Origin: Bactericera cockerelli
Lineage: Eukaryota; Arthropoda; Insecta; Hemiptera; Triozidae
Reading direction: 5' to 3'
Assembly: GCA_024516035.1 (NCBI GenBank)
Contig: CM044958.1
Location: forward strand, 26,307,517-26,371,516
DNA: 64,000 nucleotides
This document shows, one piece after another, positions 1-11,200 of the stretch. A program made the translations under genes and the position numbers. How positions within the stretch are numbered: position 1 is the stretch's first letter; each line of letters opens with the position of its first letter. A model generated the notes under the pieces. That model ran no database searches. It saw nothing but the letters and a program-made list of their open reading frames with translations, and was not told where the DNA came from.

Positions 1-3000
1 TCCACAAATCTTATATCACCCTGGTAGTTTGTGTTGTATTAGTCTGCCTCAGATTAAATAATATGAAATATTTTCTCACATCGCACTATACTGGTACCTA
101 AAATAACATGGCGTGTAGGTACGCAAAACATCCCTCTATAACTCTTCTTACAACCTTTTTGTTTAATTTTTAAATCCCCTCTTCTAAATTTGAGCAGACA
201 AAACCCCGGCACACATGAATGTGTTCAGAAATAATTAATAGCACGCTTCCAAGACAAAACAAAAGAAGTCCTGGGTAAAGCCAAGAGCTAAGTACACGTA
301 ATACCTTTCCACCACCTCCCCCCTCTCTTTCTCTTCTCTTTCACTACCTATTCTTTCCTATTTAAATACATACGAGTATTTATAACACTCAGTTTGAAAT
401 TATTTACATGCAATAACACATGTTTTCCTGAGACGAGCAAGTGAAGAAGTGTGAGGGAAAAGACAGGAGAGGTTAAGAGGGAGCAAAAACCACCTACTTG
501 GAAACTTTTTGTTAGGAAAAACAGATGTATTGAAATGTGCACTCTATCAGCACATAACTTTGTCGAAGAATGTTTAATATTTATTATCTATTAAAGCGTT
601 TTTACTTTTTATTTTTAACATCCTTCGCCAAACGCTGGTTGGGTACCAAAATCCAACAGAATTTGAAAAGCTTCTCTAAAGACACAAGATTATTCTAGCT
701 GAAAGTAATTCAGGGTAGCGAGAAGAGTTTGGGCCATGTCTTGTCAAGATTTCATAACATTCCAACGCTGGGAAATATTTCAGCCTGAATTTTCTCCATT
801 GTTTATACTTCTGAATTTCTCAAAATATAAGGGTGGAATAACTTTATGAGGGAAAGTATTTTAAGTCCTAAAGCATTTGTCCGAAAATCTGTATTTCAAA
901 TGCACCTCACAAAAAATATTATATTATTTTTATTCATAATATTTTCATAGAGCTCTTCGTATCTACATTATCTTACCTATATTAATAATTATTATTATTT
1001 AAAAAAAAATACTGTTAAAATCTGAATTGCTTTTACCTTCAGATAAAGTTAAAGTAACCCCAAACTATCAATTGAATCAATGTTAAAATTATAAAATACA
1101 TAATTATAGGTATCTAATCTATTGTATTTTTTTTTTTTTTTTTTTTTTTTTGCGTTAAGTAGCGCCTTCTTATTTGACCCCAGCTTGGATTACAACGTTC
1201 ATGATAATGTGACCATCTCCTTGACCTTGAAAATGAAAGCTACTGTTCTTTCCTGCCTTTTTCTCCCGGAGTCACAGAGTCTACCGCGCTCGATCTCACA
1301 GAATCTGCTCGCATGGGGTTTTGTTTACATTTCATTTTTAGATGATTTTACAAATCGAGGACATTGAAATAATGCTCTTCAGTTTATTTCTGTGAATCGT
1401 TTAGTTCTCCAGACTTGATTGACCATTTCTTTCTATGAACGTTCACTAGTGTATTGGATTACGGTTTCTCTGCATTTTATTGTTCAATTATTTGCTTTAA
1501 TATATGCGAGTTTTTTGGTGAAGTGTTGCAATGTTCAATAGAGTAAGCAGAACAGAAGCTGGTTACCCATGTTCCTGTTGCATTCCTTCATACTACCTCA
1601 GGTGGATAAGGTTAGTGTTACTATTATGAATGTTGTGTTCATTCGGGTTCAGCTTAACATTCAACCATGATCATTATCGGGACGGAACTATTACCCTCGA
1701 CACCCAGGCATAGCCATAGCACAAGAAAGTGCTATAGCTATTTCAGAATTTTAAGCAATAGAGGAAACTTTAAAGTTCAGAAGAAACCTTGTGAGGAATC
1801 CGGTCTCAAAACAGTTGCCTTGTGAGGTTTCCGTCCCCGCTCTCCCAAGTCCTCGTCAGCTTTAAGCTTTGTAATCGGATTAAAAGTTAACTTGATACAC
1901 AAGATCTGTTATGTAATACATGGAATATTACAGGGTGTATCATGCGAGAACATCTGATTTAATCTAAAGTATTTTACTTCCGATAATTTCTAATATTAAA
2001 ATCGGAAGTATTGTTTTCGTTTTTGTAAAAAAATAAATAAATATTTTGCTCCGATGTTTTTTTCTTCATATTTCTGGACGTTTCATAACCTACTGAGAAA
2101 CTTTGGTTTTGTTTCTGTATGTCAGTCTAGTAAATACATTCCTAGTAACACCAAAATAAGGTCTACAACTTGCCGATACAGAATATTTGGTAATGCATAT
2201 ATGAGAAATATGTAGGGAAAAGTTCTGTTATTCTAGACATAACCTTGCTGGACGTTTCTTAACTTCGGTAACGTTGGATTCAACATTATCACTTGTTAAT
2301 AAATCTCCATGCGTAACCCTTTTCTGTCTCCAACCCTATCTTTCACATAATCATCAGCTATTTCTCGCTCTCTCTTCTTGTCCTGACATTTATCTAATTC
2401 TCTTCCACACGTCATCTTTTGATATTCCTAACTCCCAACTCCTTCCTTCTCCCTCCTCATTATCCCGGACTCCATCTTCATTGTTTACAGAAATTTCAAG
2501 CTATGAGTATTAAGTGAGAATGAAGTGAAGGATTTGTTTTCAAAGATAAGTATGTTCAGATTTTCAGAATATTTTGTATATTCATGAACAAATAAATTAT
2601 TATACATTAATACCTATACCTACACATTTAAGTATTTTATAGTCATGAGTAAGTAGTGCTTTATAAGCATAAAACATGGCAAATGTATTGTATTAGGCTT
2701 TTATTGTATCATCCAACTCAAATTTGTTCCATTTCTCAAATTTGCTTTTCTTTAGCTGATGGGATGAATTAGTAAGACAGTTTGACATGGATAGGGACAT
2801 GAGTTATATGTCACGCTCCTCCGTCGCGTCTGTTTTTAACCTCTACTTAACATCTCACCCTCAACTTTCATACTCACTGGTTTCAGCATGAATTTCCATT
2901 TTTGCTGATTCCACACATCCCGTGTCTAAAGGACCTATGTTCCTCCCCTCTCCCTCCCTCTGTCCTATAACCCTCTGAGCCTCTTAGTCAAGGTTTTTTT

Positions 3001-3060
3001 TATACCAGGAACGTGATGAAGTGCCAGATGTGATTTTATGCACCCTATAGGAGGGAGCTC
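1..3060. other. AT-rich non-coding stretch
   Basis: No ORF here resembles a gene; those present are short and low in complexity. Visible items are a T tract of more than 20 bases near 1126-1152 and a diverged dispersed repeat at about 1985-2220. That repeat shares phrases (CGGAAGTATTG, ATTTCTGGACGTTTCATAA) with copies at about 46200 and 58680. A composition-neutral stretch around 2274-2513 is open, but its translation is serine/leucine-rich and looks like nothing known. Confidence 0.6.
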
Positions 3061-3082
3061 TCCTCAAGTGGTTACCGTCTGA

Positions 3083-3540
3083 GTGTTTCTCTCATCCTTT
3101 CTATATCTCTACATAAATATCTCTCTCCTCCCTTCTATATATCTCTACATATCTCTCTCTCTCTCTTCCCGTCTCTATATCTCTACATATCTCTCTCTCT
3201 CCTCCCTTTTCTATATCTTTACATATCTTTCTCTTCTCTCCTCTCTATATCCCTACATATCTCTCTCTTCTCCCCTCTCTATATACCTACATATCTCTCT
3301 CTCTCTGCCTTCTCTATATCCCTACATATCTCTCTCCTCCCTTCTACATATCCCTACATATCTCTTTCTCCCTTCTATATATCCCTACATATCTTTCTCC
3401 TCCCTTCTCTATATCCCTACATATCTCTCTCCTCCCTTCTACATATTCTTACATATCTCTCTCCTCCCTTCTATATATCTCTACATATCTCTCTCTCCAC
3501 CCTTCTCTATATCCCTCTACATAATTATTTATTCCTCTTA
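3083..3540 (+). repeat. pyrimidine-rich minisatellite
   Basis: Degenerate tandem units of about 30-40 bp alternate CTACATATCTCTCTC with CTCCCTTCTATAT. The plus strand is almost purely pyrimidine with periodic ATAT steps. The 182-codon open frame here (Tyr-Ile-Ser-Leu repeats) is a by-product of the repeat and not a gene. Such a tract could adopt triplex (H-DNA) structure, which is inference only. Confidence 0.85.
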
Positions 3541-3631
3541 TTTTCCTGCTGCCTCCTTCATTTCTCTGTATTATTTCTCCTATTTATCACCATTTCTATT
3601 TTCCATATTTAAGTCTCATACATCTGCCTGA

Positions 3632-5242
3632 AATCGAAAAAAAGCTGTACAGATTTTAGAGCTAAATATTGTTTTCTTCTTATCTACAACTTTCTCTCTT
3701 TCGTCGTATATCCCTGTCTCTCTTTCTCTCTCCTTGCTGTTTCTATCGCGTGCACTTTTTGCACTTTCGTGATTCTCGTTCATTTGAGCTGCTCCTCTTC
3801 CTAGATCTATAAAAGCTATTCTAATTATTGCACTATTACTTTTGCAAATTGCGACAGAAATTAAGTAATATTCTTGACATAAAGATAAAAGGTTGACAGT
3901 TCTAGACTTTTAGACAACTTGTATATACCTACTTATTAATTTTAGTATTTCATAAAATAATAAAATTAAATAATAGTAATTCAGTTGATAAAATATCACG
4001 ATTGTGACTAACACAAATATGCTTTTAATTTGATAGTTGAGAGACTTTAGAAGTTGTGAGACTTTAGATGCTACATTTTTTCTTCATTGGCAGAGATTAC
4101 CATGTCAATATTACACTTGATGATATTCTGGGGATGTTTACATTTGCCTGTACAGTTTTCTGATGAACTAAATATGATTTTCTTTTTTTTTAATAATAAT
4201 AATTCATAACATTCATGTAATTATTTGAAAGAATCATTGCTGGGTCTCAGTGCATGTAACAACTCCGTACCTTTTCTTTTATTCTTTAATCTATTCTGTC
4301 GTTCATTTTCACACGTTCCTCCATTCATCTCTGCCCTCATTACTTTAACCTTTTCTTTCTCTCATCGCTCCGTACACCATGTTCCATTATAGTATCTCGC
4401 TTCTCACCTCCTCCTGAGCTCGCCGCAACGTCTGTGTACCAGGCACATGCCGTGCCACCCAGCCTGGGAGGGGCGGGGGACGTAAGCTACCCTTGTTCAG
4501 TGGATCGATACTACTACAAGTAGTTTGCAGCATAATAGGTACCTGGCATCGTCAGCCAACTATGCTGACTACGCTATCAGGAGAAAGCATCCTCCTATAC
4601 AGGGTCTCGTCTATGCCACCTAGGAATTTGTTTTCTCTCATAAGCTTTTATATAATTGTGTGTGCACTTACTTATTTTAACAATAGTAAGTCAAAATCAG
4701 AGACTCATGCATAAATTTAATAAATATAGTTTTATATTTTATGAATTGGTATCTAAATATCTACGTCTTTACACACCTGCTGGATACCTACATAAGTACA
4801 TATGTATGTAAAAAAAATAGATCAAACTCTAATAAGGGTTTGATAATAAATGCAATACTAATATGTAATTTGGTTACTGGTTATATTGTAACGCCTGGAA
4901 AACAAGTTTTAATTTAAGCTTATTGATAAATAATAGGTACATTCAGTCTGACCCAGTAGACTTTTGATAGAAGAACAATTTTATTCGCTTTGTACATACA
5001 TTATATCTTCCATTGTCATTACATAACCTTTTAAATACATATTATACACCATTTCTATTGGCTTTCCCTATTCAATTTAAAAAATATCCTAATGATTATC
5101 GTATAGTTTATTAACTTGTGAAAACTTATAAACGGGTTATTGACATGTCATAAATATTGAAAAATAAACTTTAGACTTGGAGCTCTTTCTTACTCACAAT
5201 ATAGCTCATAAAAATTATTGTTTCTCTTAGTTTTATTGAAAA
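3632..5242. other. non-coding stretch without recognised genes
   Basis: AT-rich sequence. A somewhat GC-richer patch lies at about 4390-4620, including CACCCAGCCTGGGAGG, which recalls the body of the SINEs described later but is too short to assign. No supported gene, RNA or complete element is seen. Confidence 0.5.
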
Positions 5243-5411
5243 CTAGCGGGTTACACCCGCCGCTTCGCCAGCCCATCAAACACACACAACGCACACACAC
5301 ACCCACTCACACACACACATCCACACACACACAACCACACACACCCACACACACGCACACACACGCACACACCCACACACCACACACACACACATACCAC
5401 ACCACACAACA

Positions 5412-5446
<35 letters not shown>

Positions 5447-5460
5447 ACACACATACCACA

Positions 5461-5498
<38 letters not shown>

Positions 5499-5588
5499 AC
5501 ACACACACACACACACACCCCACACACACCACACACACACCACACACACCACACACCACACACACACCACACACACACACCACACACA

Positions 5589-5633
<45 letters not shown>

Positions 5634-6308
5634 ACACAACACACACCTACACACACACACACACACACACACACCACACACACACAAAAATGTCATTTAG
5701 GTTTGAAAAAAAACCTGAATATTTTTTGTCGCCCATCTATTTTCTGGCCTTCCCCGGCGTAGCTCAAGAATGGCTCATCAGAATTTCGCGATCAATATGT
5801 CAAATGAAAGCCTAAACCCTTGCCTAAAACTTTCTCGCTCTGAGTTGATAGGTCGTCACTTCAAATTTCGAGAAAAAATGTCATTTAGGTCAAAAAACGT
5901 GAATATTTTACATGTTACCCATCCATTTTTTTACCTTACCCGGCGTAGCTCAAGAACGGCTCATCAGAAATTCGCGATCGATATGTCAATTGAAAGCTCA
6001 AGCCCTTGCCTAAAACTTTCTCGCTTTGAGTTGATAGGTCGTCGCGACAAATTTCGAGAAAAAATGTCATTTATGTCAAAAAACGTGCATTTTTTTGCGT
6101 CACCCATCCATTTTTATCCTTACTCATTGTAGCTTAACCTCAGGGAGATATAATCTAGAATAGAAGAATTTCCTGATCCAAGCGGACCTATGTGCAAAAT
6201 TTCAGGTTTCTCGGTCAAACGGTGTGGATTTGTATAAAGAACATACATACACACATACATACATACACACATACATACATACAGACAGCTTTCTTTTATA
6301 GATATAGA
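5243..6308 (-). mobile_element. non-autonomous Helitron with CA microsatellite
   Basis: Read on the minus strand it begins TCTATATCTATAAAAG at 6308 and ends in CTAG at 5243 followed by T. Directly before the end is a hairpin (5246-5260, 6-bp stem GCGGGT/ACCCGC, 3-nt loop). These are the Helitron hallmarks: a TC start, a short 3' hairpin, a CTRR end, no inverted repeats and no target duplication. Inside are two tandem copies of a segment of about 160-170 bp (5740-6110) and a CA-rich array (5277-5690). It encodes nothing; His-Thr and Cys-Val frames come from the CA repeat. Its 5' end abuts the CTAG end of another Helitron at 6309. Confidence 0.85.
5277..5690 (+). repeat. CA/CACAC microsatellite array
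   Basis: Long (CA)n with interspersed ACC and ACG variants, inside the non-autonomous Helitron just internal to its 3' hairpin. The same position is occupied by (CA)n in the neighbouring element and by a GT tract in the plus-strand copy at 8406-8706, so a microsatellite is part of the family structure. Confidence 0.95.
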
Positions 6309-6501
6309 CTAGCGGGTTACACCCGCCGCTTCGCCAGCCCATCAAACACACACAACGCACACACACACACAACGCACACACACACACACAACGCACACAC
6401 AACGCACACACACACACAACGCACACACACACACAACGCACACACACACACACAACACACACACACACACACACAACACACACACACACAACGCACACAC
6501 A

Positions 6502-6577
<76 letters not shown>

Positions 6578-6786
6578 ACCCACACACACACAACCCACAC
6601 AGACACACACACAGACACTCACACACACAGACACACACACACACCCACACACACACCAACACAACACACCAACACAACACACACACACCACACACACACA
6701 CCACACACACACGCCACACACACACGCCACACACACACACACACACACCACACACACACACCACACACACACACCACACACATACA

Positions 6787-6852
<66 letters not shown>

Positions 6853-7105
6853 GTCATTTGAGTCGATAAAAGAGAATATTTTTGTGTCACCCATCCATTT
6901 CATGTCGGTGTACCTTAAGAACGATTCATCATTATTTTGCGATCGATATGACCTAAAACTTTATCGATTTGAGTTGACATCACTTCAAATTTCGAGGAAA
7001 AGTCATTTAGGTTGAAAAACGTGAATATTTTTTCTGCCACCTATCGATTTTTGTCCTTCCTCCAGACGGACCTATGTATGTGCAAAATTTCAAGTTTCTC
7101 TGTCT
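6309..7105 (-). mobile_element. Helitron 3' terminal region
   Basis: A second copy of the Helitron 3' end, CTAG at 6309-6312 with the same hairpin and (CA)n, followed by one copy of the family body (6870-7105). Homology stops at about 7105, inside the phrase that normally leads to the 5' terminus, so no TC end of its own is visible. It is either a truncated element or the 3' end of the large autonomous Helitron whose gene starts just upstream. The second reading is attractive because a 5' end without a 3' end exists at 19877. Confidence 0.75.
6345..6850 (+). repeat. CA microsatellite with AACGCACACA variant units
   Basis: The first part (6345-6510) is an irregular higher-order repeat in which AACG interrupts (CA)n every 10-20 bases; the remainder is nearly pure (CA)n with CCA, GCC and GAC interruptions. 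It lies inside the Helitron 3' region. All open frames here are repeat artefacts. Confidence 0.95.
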
Positions 7106-7759
7106 AATTAAGGAATAAGTTGTAGAGTGCGTGAGAGGTAGCCAATTCTTTCGGATATTAGTACAGGAAGGTGAGATAGTAAGCATACTAAAAGTCCTGA
7201 TGTCTATCATGGGAGGAAACAGAGTTAGGGGGGGAGGGGAGGTAAAGGTGGTTCAAAGGAGGTGAAAAGAGGTCCTATTTAGATTTTTCGCTTATATATC
7301 AAGTATGCTACGTATTTCTACGTATTTTTTTTTTTTTTTTTTTTTGGGTGGGGATGCCCGGGAGGTAAAATCCTCTCTTACTCTCAACATTAAAACTCCC
7401 ACTCTTATTGGAGTGTGAGTGTCAATGCTGAGATTAGGACGAATATTGTCGTAGTGACAATAGACAGTGTGGGGATGATGTACACCACTCGGAAAGGGTA
7501 GAGGACCCTCTCAGGATGATGCAAACCGACCCACTAAAAACCCCCCTCATCATCCATCATACACATTTATTTGTTGTGATGTTCACAACAAATAAATTCT
7601 CGGCGTATTGTAGCTGCCGTAGTTCTGCACCGGCCGCGGTCCTGGAAATAAAAGGAAAACATTTTATTATATTTATAAATATAAATTTTCATATATTGAT
7701 TAATGCTTTATTCGTCATTGATGCATTGTTGTAACAATTAAGGCATTTATTTACTTACT
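7106..7759. other. non-coding spacer downstream of Helitron gene
   Basis: Contains a T tract (about 7326-7345), a moderately GC-rich unique block (7346-7640) and a perfect 15-bp hairpin at 7565-7597. No ORF resembles a known protein. It is the 3' flank of the minus-strand Helitron gene and may hold its transcription end. Confidence 0.5.
7565..7597 (-). terminator. perfect 15-bp hairpin 3' of the Helitron gene
   Basis: Left arm ATTTATTTGTTGTGA (7565-7579), loop TGT, right arm the exact complement (7583-7597). It lies about 160 bp past the Helitron stop codon on the gene's strand. A role in RNA 3'-end formation or transposition is inference; only the palindrome is seen. Confidence 0.35.
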
Positions 7760-8289
7760 TTATTCCAAGGCTTTTGGATAGACGACATTTTTAGTTTTCC
7801 CTTCAGGAGCATGGATGTATAGACTGGATGGTTTGCCCACGCGAGAGCACGCCACGTACAGCTGTCCATGGGAAAAGCAGGGGGTTTTTAAATCAACACC
7901 GCACACTTCAAGGGATTGTCCTTGAGCCTTGTTTATGGTCATGGCGAATGCAGGCCTGATTGGAAATTGGATCCGTTTGAACTCAAACGGCACATCAGAT
8001 GGTATGATTGGCAATCTAGGAAGTAGGAAATCTTTTCCTTTGAACTTCCCTTTAATGATCGTTGCTTCGATTACATTATTCATCAATTTTTTGACTACCA
8101 ATCTTGTGCCGTTACAAAGTTCAGGTGGATGAATATTCCTCATCAGGATCACTGGTATGCCAACTTTAAGTTTCAACTCATGGGGTGGCACCCCCGGCAG
8201 GTCGAGAGAGTTGAGGAACTCGGTTGGATAGTTCACTGCCTCGTCTTGGTTCATCATCGAGTCCAGTGATGTGTACGTTTTGTACTCGC
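7760..8289 (-). CDS. RepHel exon 6: helicase C-terminal motifs and stop
   Basis: The acceptor CTACAG gives GEYKTYTS across the junction. LKVGIPVILMRN, AMTINKAQGQSLE and LYVACSRV are the late SF1 Pif1 motifs (V/VI). A TAA stop lies at 7762-7760. Overall protein length agrees with intact insect Helitron RepHel proteins of about 1.4-1.7 thousand residues (general family knowledge). Confidence 0.9.
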
Positions 8290-11200
8290 CTGTAGGAGAG
8301 AAGAGCACTTGTTGAATAGATAATAATTATGTACCTTGTTCGTGGGTACTGTTATTTAATACATTATTTGTTTGAAAATAAGTACTTACAATACACATAC
8401 CTATATCTATATCTATAAAGGAAAGCTGTCTGTATGTGTGTGTGTATGTATAATTGTATGTATGTTCTTTATATAAATCCACACCGTTTGACCGAGAAAC
8501 CTGAAATTTTGCACATAGGTCCGTTTGGATTAGGGAATTCTTCTAGGCTAGGTTATATCTCCCTAAGGTTAAGCTACAATGAGTAAGGATAAAAATTGGA
8601 TGGGTGACGCAAAAAATATTCAGGTTTTTTTTCAGTGTGGGTGTGGGTGTGTTTATGGTGTGTTTGATGGGCTGGCGAAGCGGCGGTAGTTATTATAACC
8701 CGCTAATAATTATATACAATAATATATGCATATCTAAACATAATATATCTTATGTTTGTATGATTATCATTTGTGTGTGCTTGATGATTTAGCGGAGCCG
8801 GCGATGGGCGCTGGTATATTTTGTTTACTTTAAGAGGAATTTAGAGACATAAAATGACAGATAATGTAAAAGAACAGTGATACTACCACTTACCTGGTAT
8901 TTTGTCTTGTATTGTTGAGTTGATAGTATTAACATCACTGTTCTTAGGTGCCAAAATAGCTCTTGAACTCAGCCAGTCTTTGTCTGTGAATTTGGTTTCA
9001 ATAGTGGGAAATACCAAAGCTATAAGTTCATCTGTACAACTGGCTAGAGTACAGAAATCTTCTGGTAGTTTATGAGTGGTATCATACCCATTTCCAATTG
9101 CCAGCAGTTGTTCAGAGAACTCTCCGGCTGAAGTGTTGTCACGTTGGAGCTCGATCCTCATGTTGGTTTTTAAAGTGAGCGTCTTTACGTGACACCACAG
9201 AGAAGAAGACTTCAGGCAGGCATTTATTTCGTCAGCAGGGGTTGACCTTGGAATTACTGGCAATGTTTGACGAAAATCGCCCGACAGCAAAATTAAAGCA
9301 TTTCCAAAGATCTGGGCGCTGCTTCTGAAATCTTTCAGAGAGTTTGACAGAGCCTCCAATGATTTTTTATGCGCCATTGTGCACTCGTCCCAAATGATAA
9401 GGTCGCATGTTTTCAAAACTCGACCCATGCCTGAGTTCTTGGTGATGTTGCATGTTGGGGTCTCTGTCAGATCAACGTTCAGTGGTAGCTTCAGTGCAGA
9501 ATGAGCAGTTCTGCCTCCATCTAATAATGTGGCCGCTATGCCGGAGGATGCGACTGCCAATGCGATTCCACCTTCGGCTCGTATCTTTGCGAGGATAAGA
9601 GATATCAGGAAAGTTTTCCCTGTTCCTCCTGGAGCGTCCAAGAAGAAAAATCCTCCTTGCTTGTCTATAACTCTGCTCATTATAATTTCAAATACCTCCT
9701 TTTGTTCACAATTTAGTTTGGAGATGTTTTCCCTTACAAAAATTTGGAGCTCTTCAACATTGAAGCTAGATTCACGCCGGTAATCAATCTGGTCAACTTC
9801 TGATCGATCTATATTAATCGTTAAACCTAATTGGTCTAACGACTTATGTGCAATTGAAGTACAAATATCTTCAATTTCTAACAGAGCTTGATTGAAAATT
9901 ACCGGTGTATACATGTCGCTTGAATGACGATGGAGAATATCTTCACTCATACTCTCCTTGTGTTTCTCCCAAAGTTCTTGCGGGTTCGATGGAGCGCAAG
10001 TTGTTAGTATTATAGAGAAGAGGAAACGTATTTGCTGAGGTAAGGCCGTTTCTGAGGCATCTGAAAGTGCATTGTCCCAATGGGAGTCATTCTCCAGAAG
10101 GTTCAAGAGCTGGCATGCTTCTCTGTATGTTGCACAAACCCTATCCTCCACCTTCTTCAAGGCCTGAAATGATGTGGGGCCGCAGATATTGACCAACAAC
10201 AACCGAAGAAAGAAGCACTCCGCATTGTTAGGGTGCACAGTGTAGATCCGGCCTATTGCATCTGACGCATACATATTTGCCTGTCCTTCTACTGGTTTCC
10301 CTTCCTTACGGGCTACAAATTTCTTGGTACTTGTGTTCCAAGTGTAATATTTAGGTACTTCTGAGTAGAGGAGTTTCTTTGCAAATGAATCAGATGAACA
10401 GAGGGAAAAAAAAGCTGTCAGGGTTGTTTCAGGGGGCGTTTCAGCTCTGGCCTGGGCATTGTCGGAGGTGAAATAAACCCGTTGTCCGTTCTCCAGATGC
10501 ACAGCTAGATGAACCACTGTAGGATATCGCTCGTGGATGGGGAAAGAAAATATTCTCCACACAGCTTCATTACTGCTGATGTATCGTCCCAGCTGATATT
10601 GTAGGATTTCATCTCTGTTTTCTACTGCAAATACAGCCATGTCTGATCCTTTGTTTACATATTTGCATATGTACTTAATGGACTTGACTGAATTGCAGTA
10701 TTCCACGTTGATATGTGCTTGAAATGCTTTTGACAATATGGGTGAATAAGGGACAACCCATCTATTATCTACATCCATATCATTTCCTCGCACTTTCAAT
10801 GTAGCATACTGGCCTCCATTGTCAGTTGACCTTCTACGGTAGAGGGGGTATCCGTCATTGCCACTGACAGTTTCTGGAACCATTTCTCTTGGGTATCTGA
10901 AAGAAAGAGGGAGAAAAAATGTCATGTAAATTTATAGGGACAAAATACATTGTTGTAGAGGAATAATGATTCCTAATAATATTATTGAAATAATGACCAA
11001 GTTCCAACTACTTCCGAAAAAACTTGGCTTCTAGAAGTAGGTAGTACGTAATATCTCTAAACTAAAACCAAGTGAATTTGGCCAATGTCCCCTCGGACTT
11101 AATTATCTACCCTTCCAAAAAATTTGGGCTTTAAAAGTAGGAAGTGATATTTCAGAAAGACGGCCAAGTGAGTTCGGCTAGTGTCCATTCAGACTTTTTT

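Noticed and set aside
3083..3631. 182-codon plus-strand ORF
   Set aside because: Tyr-Ile-Ser-Leu repetition from the minisatellite.
5218..6903. Six or more overlapping ORFs of His-Thr or Cys-Val repeats on both strands
   Set aside because: They are translations of the CA microsatellites in the Helitrons.
9529..9783. ORFs antisense to RepHel exons (also 7929, 13055)
   Set aside because: Shadows of the true minus-strand coding exons.
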